64,000 nucleotides of DNA from Sorghum bicolor (Eukaryota > Streptophyta > Magnoliopsida > Poales > Poaceae), in contig NC_012872.2 of assembly GCF_000003195.3 (NCBI RefSeq), forward strand, positions 19,563,804 to 19,627,803. Reading direction: 5' to 3'. The translations under genes were made by a program, and so were the position numbers. Positions 34,241 through 46,119 of this stretch are shown here, in pieces. Positions within the stretch are counted from its first letter, which is position 1. Each line of letters starts with the position of its first letter. The notes below the pieces were generated by a model. That model was given only the letters and a program-made list of their open reading frames with translations, was not told the DNA's origin and searched no databases.

Positions 34241-35400
34241 ACGAGCACGCGTACGAGTGCGACGTCGAGTGCGTCGAATATGGAGAAGCTGTCGAGAGCT
34301 CCACCGAGCTCGCCTCGAAGCTCGAGGCCCTGGCTATAGAGGCTCTAGAGCCCAAGCACCACACAGGTAGCTTCGAGCCAGTAGAAGGAACGAAGAAGAT
34401 TCCGCTCGACCCCAACGGCTCCGACGGCAAGGTGCTGACGATCAGCGCCGACCTCGACCCCAAATAGGAAGCCGTGCTCATCGACTTTCTCCGTGCAAAC
34501 ACCGACATGTTTGCATGGAGTCCCTCGGACATGCCTGGCATACCGAGGGAAGTCACCGAGCACTCCTTGGAGATTCGAGCCGGTTCCAAGCCAGTGAAGC
34601 AGCGGCTGCGTCGCTTCGACGAGGAGAAACGCAGGATCATTGGCGAGGAGATCCACAAGCTTTTGACGGCCGGATTCATCAAGGAGGTTCACCATCCCGA
34701 CTGCTTAGCAAATCCTGTACTAGTTAAGAAAAAGAATGGGAAAATGAGGATGTCTGTCGATTACACGGGTTTAAATAAAGCATGTCTAAAAGTTCCTTTC
34801 CCTTTACCACGTATCGATCAAATTGTTGATTCTTCCGCGGGATGTGAGACCCTTTCTTTCCTTGATGCATACTCTGGCTACCATCAAATAAAAATGAAAG
34901 AATCTGACCAACTCACAACATCTTTCATTACACCTTTTGGGATGTACTGTTACGTGACCATGCTGTTCGGGCTTCGAAACACTGGGGCGACATACCAGTG
35001 ATGCATGGTCCATGTGTTTGGTAAACATATAGGATGGACGGTCGAGGCATATGTCGATGACATCATAATCAAGTCAAAGAAATGAGGAGATCTGATTCAG
35101 GACCTCGAGATCGCTTTTCAGTTGCCTACGCGCCAACAAGATCAAGCTCAACCCCGAAAAGTGCGTCTTCGGCGTACCTCGAGGCATACTCTTAGGCTAC
35201 ATAGTTTCCCAACGCGGCATCGAGGCCAATCCCGAGAAAGTCTCAGCCATTACGAGAATGGGGCCGATCCGAGATGTCAAGGGAGTGCAAAAAGTCACGG
35301 GATGTTTGGCGGCGCTAAGCCGTTTTATCTCGAGGTTGGGAGAAAAGGCATTGCCACTGTATCAGCTCTTGAAAAAAGCCGAGCATTTCTCTTGGACCTC
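34241..35400 (+). pseudogene. Element C reverse transcriptase (broken)
   Basis: Readable motifs: DMFAWSPSDMPGI, then KQRLRRFDEEKR, then LVKKKNGKMRMSVDYTGLNKA, then LSFLDAYSGYHQIKM, then the YVDD site at 35050-35061 (EAYVDDIIIKSKK), then LNPEKCVFGV and LGYIVSQRGIEANP. Stops: TAG 34465, TGA 34999, TGA near 35083. A frame change lies near 35120. It would copy the RNA genome. Confidence 0.88.
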
Positions 35401-36480
35401 CGAGGCCGAGGAAGCCCTCGATAACCTAAAGAAAACGCTGACCTCTGCCCCCGTCTTGGTCCCACCTCAGCCCGCAGAACCTCTACTTCTGTACGTCGCC
35501 TCGACGACCCAGGTGGTCAGTGCGGCGGTGGTGGTCGAGAGGCAGGAAGAAGGACATGCGCTACCGGTCCAGAGGCCGGTCTACTTCATCAGCGAGGTAC
35601 TCTCAGAGACCAAGGCACGGTATCCACAGATCCAGAAACTAATCTACACAGTGATCCTCGCCCGACGCAAGCTGCAACACTACTTCCTCGGCCACCCTAT
35701 CACAGTGGTCTCATCCTTCCCCTTGGGTGAGATCATCCAAAGTCGGGAGGCCATGGGAAGAATCGCCAAATGGTTGGTCAAGCTCATGAGTGAGACTCTC
35801 ACTTATGCGCCCCGCACAGCCATCAAGTCTCAAGCTCTGGTGGATTTCATCACGGAGTGGACGGACTCCCAGCTTCCCCCGGCTCAAGTTCAAGCGGAGC
35901 TATGGACAATGTACTTCGACGGGTCTCTCATGAAGACGGGAGCTGGGGCGGTTCTGCTATTCGTCTCGCCCCTCGGAGTCCATATAAGGTATGTTATCAG
36001 AATACATTTTGCTGCATCCAACAACGTCGTGGAGTACGAGGCCCTTGTCAATGGGCTGAAGATCGCCATCGAGCTAGGAGTATGGCGCCTCGACGTTCGA
36101 GGCGACTCCCAACTCGTCATCGACCAAGTGATGAAGGTCTCCAACTGCCACGACCCGAAAATGGAGGCGTACTGCAAGGAAGTACATAGGCTCAAGGACA
36201 AGTTCCACAGCCTCGAGCTCGTCCACATCGCCCGACGCTACAATGAGGCGGCCGACGAACTCGCCAAGATCGCCTCGACTCGATGCACGGTCCCACCCGA
36301 CGCGTTCTCAAGAGACCTACACGAACCATCCGTCGACTTGGGCTCAGGGACTGACGTCGAAACCACCGCCCTCCAAAAACCGACGCCGTCGAAGCACTAC
36401 TAGCGGCAGCAGAAGTGATGGAGGTGGAACAGCGACCCGGTCGACTGTTCGACTGGCGCACGCCGTTCCTCGATTGCTTG
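35401..36480 (+). pseudogene. Element C dual RNase H (degenerate first domain plus archaeal-type second domain)
   Basis: The first domain (about 35400-35730) keeps the fold pattern LLLYVASTTQVVSAAVVVE but lacks the catalytic Asp (VAS where active enzymes have VDAS), as is usual in Tat elements. The second domain (about 35900-36290) has MYFDGS, VEYEALVNG, GDSQLVIDQV and NEAADELA, giving the expected D-E-D-D set. The frame is open from 35258 to 36403, then shifts. Confidence 0.85.
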
Positions 36481-37695
36481 ATCCGGTGTGAGCTACCAGA
36501 AGATTGATCCGAGGCCCACCGTATCGCTCGACAGGCCAAATCATACGTAATCTACGGCGAAAATAACGAACTGTATTGATGAAGCCCGACAGGAATCTTG
36601 CAGCGCTGCATCACCATAGAAGAAGGCCGAAAGCTCCTCGAGGATCTATACTCGGGGGCTTATGGCCACCGTGCTGCTCCACGGACCCTCGTGGGAAACG
36701 CTTTCCGACAAGGCTTCTACTGGCCAACGGCTGTAGCTGATGCCATCGAGCTCGTACGCTCATGCCATGGGTGCCAATTTTATGCCAACCAGACACATCT
36801 TCCCGCCCATGCTCTCCAGATGATCCCCATCACGTGGCCATTCGTGGTGTGGGGTCTCAACCTCGTAGGGCCTCTACAAAAAGCAACAGGAGGATACACC
36901 CATCTGCTGGTGGCCGTCGACAAATTCTCCAAGTGGATCGTGGCTCGACCCATCATGAACATGCGCTCTGAGCAAGCCGTCCTTTTCTTCACCGACATCA
37001 TCCACCGGTTTGGGATTCCCAACTTCATCATCACTGACAACGGCACTCAGTTCACCAACAAAAAGTTCTTAGACTTCTGTGACCGGCATCACATCCGTGT
37101 GAACTGGTCGGCAGTGGCTCACCCTCGAACTAACGGCCAGGTCGAGCGTGCCAACGGCATGATATTGCAGGGGCTCAAACCGAGAATTTACAATCGGTTG
37201 AAGAAATTTGGCAAGAAATGGGTCGAAGAGCTCTCTTCGGTCCTATGGAGCTTAAGGACGACGCCTAGCAGGGCCACAAAATATACCCCATTCTTCATGG
37301 TCTATGGTTCCAAGGCCGTGCTCCCAACAGACCTCGAGTATGGGTCACCTCGACTCAAAGCCTACAATGAGCAGACAAATAAGGAGACTCGAGAGAACGC
37401 GGTCGACCAGCTCGAGGAAGCTCGAGACATGGCCCTCCTCAACTCTGCCAGATACCAGCAGAAGCTTCGACGCTATCACGACAAGCACGTGTGCAAAAGG
37501 GATCTAAACATGAGCGATCTTGTCCTACGGCGGCGGCAAAGCAACCAAGGGCGCCACAAGCTGACTCTGCCCTGGGAGGGCCCATACGTGGTGGCCGAGG
37601 TCCTGAAGCCAGGGACATACAAGCTCGCGTACGAAAAAGGGGCGGTCTTCACCAACTCGTGGAACATCGAACAGCTACGTCGATTCTACCCCTAG
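36481..37695 (+). pseudogene. Element C integrase with mutated first catalytic Asp
   Basis: The long open part is 36598-37695. The zinc-binding part ends with HGCQFYANQ. In the catalytic core the first Asp is Asn (GLNLVGPL, codon AAC at 36859-36861); the second Asp (TDNGTQF) and the Glu (GQVERANGM) remain. The C-terminal region has YEKGAVFTNSWNIEQLRRFYP before the stop. Upstream, two adjacent TGA codons near 36576 replace probable Arg codons. The enzyme would be inactive as read. Confidence 0.88.
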
Positions 37696-38214
37696 AGTTT
37701 CAAAGCTTTATGTTCTCATGTACATTCTGTACCAAGATCTTATGAATGAATGCATGAGTAAATGAGACTTTCCCTCAAGTAATTTAATTTTTCGCCAGTC
37801 AAAATCTCGATGTTAGAAGGGAGTACCAACTATGACCCATCATAGTCGATACCCCCTCGGGGGCTAGCAGGGGGGACCCCCCCCAAGTTCCTAAAAACCG
37901 AGCGATTTTTTTCTTTCCTATCAGTAAACCTCGCACGGTCGAGTAGTGGAGGCACCTCGAGCCCCTTAAGGGCCGAGAGACGACGAGCCTGAGAACTCCT
38001 ATGCCCCCGGGCTATGGTAACTCTACTCACTCCCTCACCCTCGAGGCAATCGAGGTCACCTTAGCAAAAGACCAAACGGGGAATACGGACGTAGGCAGAA
38101 AAGGAAACAAAGAAATTTCAAGCGGAAAAACAGACAAATATTCACAAATCTTGTAAACCACTTAAAAACACAGTATTTCCTTAAGACAAAATAATAAGTA
38201 CTGTACAAGGGGCC
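37696..38214 (+). other. Spacer between C integrase and the antisense gene end
   Basis: No gene. At 37856-37868 a CTCGGGGGCTAGC tract resembles the polypurine tract of C (CTCGGGGGCTAC, 55997-56008). A G/C-run pair (AGGGGGGACCCCCCCC) follows. Confidence 0.6.
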
Positions 38215-41200
38215 CTAGCACCCGGAATAGGCTCGCAGGCCACAGTCTGTGTCTCGGCCCTCAGCACCATCGTCCGCGCCCGAGATAGTCTTGGGAGGAA
38301 GCACTTTTGGCTCGAACAGCTTCGCCAGCCTTTCCCCAGGGGCCTCCGCGTCGTCGATCAAGGCGTGGAGCCTCTCCTCGTTCTCTGCGTCGGTCTTTGA
38401 AATATCGGTGACGAAGACGTGGGACACCACCTCCATGTCGTAGGAAAAGCTCGAGCAGACAACCGCCATTGCCCGCTTCACCTCAGTATAAAGGTGTCCC
38501 GCACTCGGTCCCTCAGCATGGCACCGAGGTAGCATAGCTGATCAACTAGTGCGTTGCCTCGAGCCACCTCCCACGACTCATCCATAGGCTCGAGCTCCTA
38601 GGAGGCCGAGAGATCGCTTATCGCAGTCCGCAGCCGACCGTTCAAAGCGACCTCTGCCTCGAGCTGAGCCTTGGTGGAGCGAGCCTCGACTTGGGCAGCT
38701 AGCAGCTCATCCTTAAGCCCTACAAAGACCAACGCGGAGAAATTAGGCAACACAAAGCACGCCTTTGAAAGAAAACACAATAGTAGAAACATACCGCGAA
38801 TCTTCTCCTCTAGAGCCGTATTTTCGCCGACCAGGTCGGTGTTGGCCGTCTCAATCCCCCTATAGGAGCACGCCAGGTCGGTGTTGGCGACTCGCAGGTC
38901 CTCGATCACCTTGCCCGCCTACGCAATGGCTCCCTCTTTCTCCAGCAGCGCCCTCTTCAGACGATCGACATCGTCAGAGAGGCTGCGAGATCGAGCCCGC
39001 TCCGCCTCGAGATCGTCGAGAGCTTTCTTCTTGGCCTCCTCTACAGCGCTCCGAGCAATCTCGCTCTTCACGCACTCCACCTTTATCTCTTGATAGGCCT
39101 CTCGGGCAGAGGTAAGATCGGCCTTGAGGAGGCCCTTCTCCTTGTCCAGATCGGCGGCTGCGTCCTTGTAAAATGCAGCCTCTTCCCGAGCTTTGGACGC
39201 GGCCTCCTCGACCGTCATGGTCCGCTCCCTCAGATGCATGGTCTCTTCCACCACCTTCCTCGAGGCCTCCCGAGCTTCGGCCAGAGCGGCCTCCCTCTCC
39301 TTTTTCTCCTCCTCGAGCGCCAAAAGCTCTTTGTAGGCCTTAAGGAGCTTCTCCTGCGACTCCAGGAGCTGGTCCTTAAGAAGAGGGAGTTGCTCCCAGC
39401 CGCCCCTTGTTGCATGGATAAAACCCGACTTCAAGCGGGAGGTTTCTTTCAGATCCTGTGAACCAGCAATCGAACAGTAAGAATACAAAACCAAACAGCC
39501 TAGATAGCTAAGGGCCAAAGACACTTACAAAATAAGCCGGACCAAGCCCGTTGTTGACGACGTCGGACAGGAGCCCCACCACGTGCTTCATCCAGAGGCG
39601 AAGCTCCTCGAGATGCTCCCACTTTTTGGCCTCCTTCTGATCATCCATAAAGATGTTAGGCTCGGATGGGTCGGTGGAGGCCCGAATGCGGATCCGACTG
39701 GGGCCCCAATTCTCCATCTCCTCCTCCGTGCGTGCCTTGAAGCCCCGGATGAGCTCTTGGACAGTCTCGAGCGACACCCCATGACACAAAAATAGGTCAA
39801 TGAGAGAGGGGAATAGCCCATCGTCGTCCACTGTCCTCCAGGTCCCGGTCTTGCTGGCGCCACCGCCGCCCGACGTCCCGGCTTCATCCTCCCTGGCGGC
39901 ATTGGTGTCCTCCCACGGTCGTCGTTCTCGGAGAAATCCAGGAGCGATCCCCTTGATGCCGTAGATCGTGCCCTTGATCTCGGACTGAGGGTCCACCGGG
40001 GTGCGCATAGCGCAAGCAAGTGCCACCACACCATCCGCCCGCCCTGGCTCAGCCGGGATGGAAGCGGGCGCTCCCGGACGGAGCCACGCAGGGGTCGCCG
40101 GACCATAGACCGGCAGATCCTCCTCCCCAGTCTTAGGCCTCTGTGGCGACGGCAGCACAGGCAGGGGCGGGCTTCGTGGTAGTGGCTCGAGCAGTTTTTC
40201 TAACTGCTGGCTTCTTTGTTGCTGCTGCCTCTGGAGTTCCAGCAGCTTCTACTGCCGGTCTTGCTCCAGCAACTCCTCAAGTCGTTCTCCTTGTTGCCGC
40301 CGCCCCTCTTCTCCTTCTTCTCCATCTTGCTACAACTGTTGCAGCCCCTCCTGCAGCTGTTGCTGTGACTCCTGCTCGCGCTCTTCCTCTTCCTTCTTCC
40401 TCTTCTCCTCGACGGAGTGGAGCTCGATGGGCCAAGGCGTCCGCTTCACGATAGGAGAAGCCTCGACCTCCTCGTCCATGGAACGGGCGCCCTTCGAGAG
40501 CCTATCACCACCGGACCCGTCACTAGTAGTGATAGGATCCCCCTCGCCCCCAGATCAGGGAGGCTCGGGGGCTCCCTCCTGCTCTTGAGGGCGAGGCACC
40601 TCGACCCGCTTAGGTGACGGCAGGGTGGTCTCTCCCACCGATGGACGAGGCAGGGTACTCTCAACACCCGTCGACGGTCGAGGATCTGAGGAGCCTGTAA
40701 GCACTCGAAAACAAAAAGTCAGTCGCTATGAAGATCGACATAAGGGTCGCACGACTTTAATAATATTAAGAGAAGAATGAAACGCTAACCTGAATCTTTG
40801 GGAGCCACCCCCACCTTGAGCTTTTTAGCCATCGAGGGCTAGGCCTGTTCGAGCGGCCGCTTCAACCTGAGGAAAGGAGAATAATATGGTAAAGACCATA
40901 ACTCGAGATTACGCGAAGACATCGAAGACAGGAATCACGACATTAAAGGCCTTACCCCATAGGAAGGGCGACCCGCCTGCCAGCACCTCGACCAGCTGGC
41001 CTCGAGCCGCCTTGTGTCGAGACCCCGAGCCTCTCACGGGCAGGCGCAGGCCTCGGCTCGGCGTCTCCTGCCGGGCGAACGCCAGGGCTAGAACTCCTAC
41101 GATCTTCCTCCCCCTAATTCGAGGCCGTGGCACGGCCACGGGTCAACGGCCCCGTCACCGTAGACTTAGCCCGGTGGCCCGCCTTAGATGCGGGAGGAGG

Positions 41201-41699
41201 TTGAGGACGGGGGACGGCCCGACCCTGCGCAGGCGCTGGAGGGGTGTCAGCGCGAGAACGGCGCGGAGAAGACTCCCCCTGTTGGCCATCGCAGGACCCG
41301 CTCGATGCTCTCTTAGGGGCTCCAGTCCGCGGGACGGCGATGTCGGCTTGCGGCGGACCCTAAAGGATCCTATCGAGGCGGGATGCCATCCCCTCAGAAT
41401 CGTCACTGCCATCATCGCCCTCATCACCGTCGTCCTCGTCAGGAGAGTCCTTCTCAGGCTCCCCCTTTGCCTGGACTTCACCCAACGTGTCTCGAGCGCT
41501 TGACGCTCGAGATTCTTCTTCTTTTCCTTTTTATTTTTTAAGTCCTTTGTGGACTTCTGCTTTTCCACGGACTCACGCCGCTTGTCATGATCGACTTCAT
41601 CCTCCTTTACTGGAGGCTTCGAGGATCGAGCGTTGATCGATCCCTACACAAGCAAAGATAAGTCTTAAGAAGGACAGAAGAAAATCGAGAATCGAAGCC

Positions 41700-42402
41700 T
41701 ATTGACACCGTTTTTGGACACGTACCCAGGATCGGTAGAGTGTAGATCGGCAAGGTAAGGCAACAGTAACTGGTCTGCAGGAGAGTTACCGATGAGGGTG
41801 ATTGCCGATGAAGGGACAGCTGAATGCGACTAAGTCTATGGGTGGTGATGTGTTTATGCCGATGTGCCGATGGTTACGATGAAGGGTTTGCCAATGATTC
41901 GGAAGAAGAACCTGAAGGTTGCCGATTGGCCGGTGGTGGTGGCCCAGTTTGTCGTGGGAGGATAGTTTTATGTTTTCCTTAGTTATTTAAGTCGTTTTGT
42001 ACATGGATTCTGTTTAATTTGGAATTTGAGTTCTAGTCATCTCTGATTGTAGCTCTTTGAGCAGGGTATAAATGTAGACCCTAGGGCCTTGTAATCAAGA
42101 TATCAATCAATCAATAAAACTCAAGTTTTTATTCATATTCCAGCATCTACTTTTTCGATGACTTCGTCATATTTTCTTTTTCATTATGAGTTCTTAGGAG
42201 TTCGTCGACTTAAGCTCGGTGTATTCTCAAGTTCCGCGTGAATAGCTCTTGGCCGTGGCATTCGGGCGCATCGCTATTGTCGGGACCAAAGTATTCGAGT
42301 TATCACCTTTGCCGATAGTAAGGTCAAATCGGCTGGCACGCCTTAACGTTTGAAATCGGGTATTAGCCCTTTGTGTTTGCAGATCCAGCTTTTGCATCAA
42401 CA
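41700..42402 (+). repeat. 5' LTR of element G
   Basis: It begins TATTGACACC (3' copy TGTTGACACA) and ends GCATCAACA. It contains several GCCGATG motifs. Confidence 0.95.
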
Positions 42403-42409
42403 CATCTTT

Positions 42410-42427
42410 TGGCATGCCCAGTGGGAC
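42410..42427 (+). other. Primer-binding site of element G
   Basis: TGGCATGCCCAGTGGGAC, 7 bases after the LTR. It begins TGG as expected; I do not assign the tRNA. Confidence 0.65.
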
Positions 42428-42448
42428 AGATTCAAGATCAAGATCAAC

Positions 42449-45400
42449 ATGTCGACTACTGAGTTTGACTTGGAGAACGTCATCCCTGTGACAGAAGCTA
42501 GCCTCAAAGATGAGCAGAAGCAAGCTATTGCGAAGGCTATGGAAGACTACAAGCAGCAATGTTTGAAGTCTTTCAGCATCAACAGGAGTGGCAAAGTAAT
42601 CCAGAAAGAAGCACTGCCGACACCTCGGCAGGTTACCTTTGACGCCAATCCTAGTAAACTTCAAGACATGGTTGATGGTGCTGTTAACCGTGCCTTAATC
42701 AATCAAGCTGGTGTGCTGTCCAATACGGTTTTCAATGCCGTGGTTAGAATTTTCAAGGAAGGACAATTGCCACCAAATTATGTGGGCCCTTCTCATCATC
42801 AACCAGGATCACCGATGGTCACAGCCCCACCGGCTGCTACAGCCGCTGCGGGTATAGAAACTACTGTTCCTCCAAGCACGTTAGGAGTCACTAATGCACA
42901 ATCTACGCCGATGACGACCAATCCACCAACTTCTGATGGGCAGATCAAGCTTGCTACAGATCTATTGGCATCGGCAATGTCGAGATCGGTTCCTCCTCCT
43001 AACTGGTGGGGTTATGGTATGCCCCAGAGCTGAAGGCACCTGGTACGTCTCAGATGACTGATGTGAGAGGCAAGGCTCCTATGACATCGGCACCTCCAAA
43101 TATGCCGATGAATCAGAGTCCCCAATATACTACAACTACTACTGCAAGGCCTTACACTGGGAATTCTCAAGCTCCAACATTCCAGATGCCTAACGCATCG
43201 GCAGATTCAATGCTGACGCAATAGAGATTTATGATTCAGCCAGGGTATGTCAATTCAATGATGATGCCCAATTTCCAGTCATCGGCAGGTCCTATGCCGA
43301 TGAATGCTAATAGTGGATGGCCTGAGCAGCAAGTTTTTCCACAAATGTCCCAACAAAATCATCAAGCTACTGGGTTTCAACAAGGCCAGATCTACCCTGG
43401 ATTCTAGAACCAAGGGTTGGTCAATCAGCCGATGAATCTCAGCCAGCAGTTTGGTGGTCAGCAGTTTGGTGGTCAACATCTTGGTGGTCAACAGATCGGT
43501 GGTCAGCAGATTGGTGGCCAAATTATTAACCCAATGTTCCATGCAGATCGTGCACCGCACAGACACGTGGAAGCGTATCAGCAGATCCCAGATCCGCAAC
43601 CGCCTCATCGGCAAGATGCCGATGCTTATTGGGCCGTTAAGATTGCTGAAGTAATGAGGGACCAATTTGGGATAAAACCCCAAGTCAATACTTACTCTTA
43701 TCGTACACCGTATCCTCCTGCATATGATTTAATCCCGCTTCCAAATCGGTACAAAGTGCCAGATTTTACTAAGTTTTCTGGGCAGGATGATACATCGACC
43801 ACGGAGCACGTCAATAGGTTCATCATTCAGTGTGGAGAAGCTGCTAACAGGGACGAGTTAAGGGTTCGTTTGTTCTCGTCGTCATTATCTGGATCGGCTT
43901 TCACTTGGTTTATATCATTACCTCCTAACTCAGTGGTTACTTGGGCCGATCTAGAGAAGCAATTCCACAAATACTTCTTTTCTGGAGCCCATGAGAAGAA
44001 GATCACTGATTTGGTCAAATTGAAGCAACGCAATGATGAATTGGTTGAAAGTTTCATGAAGAGAATACGGGAAGTCAAGAACAAATGCTATAGTCTGGTT
44101 TTGGATGATCGGCAGCTAGCCGATTTGGCCTTCCAGGGTTTGTTGCCACATATCAGGAACAAGTATGCATCTCAAGAGTTTGAAATCTTAAGTCATTTGT
44201 TGCAGAGGATTTCTGATCAAGATATCAAGCCTTTCGAGCCCAAGAGAGCATGGAACAAAAAGGTATCATTTGTGGATGAAGCAGCAAGCTCGGACTCTGA
44301 TGAGGAACCAGTCATCGGCTTGGCAAAATGGGTAAAGAACAAGAAGCCGATGTCTTGCCCTTTTGGGCACAAAGAGCCGGAGAAGTTCGCATTTGACATC
44401 ACCAAAGCCGACAGGATATTTGACTTTCTACTTCAGGAAGGTCAGATCAAATTGTCGCCCAATCATGTAATCCCATCGGCTGAGGAATTAAAGAAGATCA
44501 AGTACTGCAAATGGCACAATGCAACTTCTCACAGCACCAATGAGTGCAAAGTGTTTAGACAACAGCTGCAATCAGCTGTAGAATCTGGGAGGATCAAATT
44601 TGATAGCTCCAAAACTCAGAAGCCGATGAAGATTGATCAACATCCTTTCCCAACAAACATGCTAGACGCAAAGGGAAAGGCCAAGGTCTTGACATCGGAA
44701 GCAGCTGAAAGAAGTGCATCGGTGGATCCTTAGCATCAGATCAATACTGCCGATGCAAAAGGAAAAGGCTTAATCCAGGAGGGAAATAGCTCAGGGAGGC
44801 TTCTCCGATCTGGTATTGTCATAACTCATAGAAGGCCTCGAGAGACTTGGCAGCAACGTGAGGATCGGTATCAGCGCCAGCAAGAACACGATCATCGGGA
44901 AGAAGAAAGACGCCGACAAGAGCGGAATCGGCATAGGGATCACTGGAATTGTCCGTTCTTCATCCATTATTGGGAGGAAAATATCAAGCTTCCTATTGTC
45001 AGAGACTGCCCAGAATGTAATGGTTATGATCGGTATGATAGATCAAATCGGCAGTATCAGAATAATAACCGCCGGTTTGATGAGCCGATTAGGGGGAGAG
45101 CGTCCGTTCATGATCGACTGGGGGGCAGGCTCAGCGTGCATGATAGGCTTGGTGACCGTGTTGAATACTTTCCTAGGAATCAGGAAGAACTTGAAGAGAT
45201 GGCTAATGCATGGGTTCCCGATGAGTTCATATTCTGCAGGGATGCCACTACTTATCGGATGGAGTCAAGGGAAAATCGTCGCCCATCGGTAAGGCAACAA
45301 CAACTTCCTCCGTGGTGTCCAGAGGGGTTGACTAGGATAAAAAGGAGGCTGCAGCGCGAAAGACGAGAAGAGTTGAACAAGGGCGAGAACTCTGGCCAGT

Positions 45401-45534
45401 CTGGGGATCAACAACAATCAGATCCTAAGGAAAAAGGTCCATCGGCAGATGTCAACATGGTATTTATGTTGCCGATGGAATTCCTTGTGCCGTCCAGTGA
45501 TGATGAGTTGGAGTTTTCCAACCAAATAGCTTAG
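42449..45534 (+). pseudogene. Element G gag (broken)
   Basis: It starts MSTTEFDLENV. The N-terminal part is open to 43033, where a one-base shift moves the frame; from there one frame carries through to the protease with TAG stops at 43222, 43406, 44731 and 45532. A Gln/Gly repeat (five 15-bp units, 43444-43518) precedes the capsid (VPDFTKFSGQDD, then FSSSLSGSAFTWF, then KQFHKYFFSG, then SFMKRIREVK). A YCKWHNATSHSTNEC motif (about 44503-44550) is a zinc-knuckle-like site. The C-terminal part is Arg-rich. Confidence 0.82.
43444..43518 (+). repeat. Five 15-bp units in G gag
   Basis: Units of the form CA(G/A)CA(G/T)(T/A/C)T(T/C)GGTGGT at 43444, 43459, 43474, 43489 and 43504, coding for QQ(F/I)GG or QHLGG. 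Confidence 0.9.
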
Positions 45535-46119
45535 TTGGCTCTGGATCCGATGACAACCATCTTCGAAAAGCCTGCCGATGATGAAAGACAATATCTTAAG
45601 GCTTTGTTTGTCAAAGGAAGAGTGGATGGTCAGCCGATGACCAAAATTTTAATTGATGGTGGGGCTGCTATCAATATCATGCCATATGCAGTGTATCGGA
45701 AGCTTGGAAGAGGAGATCAGGATTTGACCAAGACCGATATGATGTTAAAAGACTTCGAGGGCAACGTGTCTCCAGTTAAGGGGGCAATATGCATTGAGTT
45801 AACCATCGGCAGCAAAACCTTGCCGACAACCTTCTTCGTGATCAGTGGAAAGGGTGCTTATAACTTGCTGTTGGGAAGAGATTGGATTCATGGCAATTGT
45901 TGCATCCCGTCTACAATGCACCAATGTTTGGTTCAGTGGGTAGGTGACAAGATTGAGATTGTCCCAGGAGATTCTTCTTACGTCGTTGCATCGGCAGAAG
46001 CAGACACCTATGAAAGAACTAGGTGTATTTCAGGAGAAGTTTGGGAAAAGGATTTTCTCAAAGTTGCCGATTATGAAATTCCACTAATCCAAGCAGTCGG
46101 TTCTGATGAAGGTTTTTAA
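45535..46119 (+). pseudogene. Element G aspartic protease
   Basis: Open frame with active site KILIDGGAAINIM (DGGA at 45655-45666) and LLLGRDWIHGN near the end. It follows gag in the same frame after a TAG (45532-45534). It ends with TAA (46117-46119), whose last base is the first of an ATG in the polymerase frame (TAATG). Confidence 0.85.

Noticed and set aside
39090..39461. Plus-strand frames opposite the coiled-coil exon of C
   Set aside because: They are complements of a Glu/Lys/Ala-rich coding exon, whose splice junctions support the minus strand.
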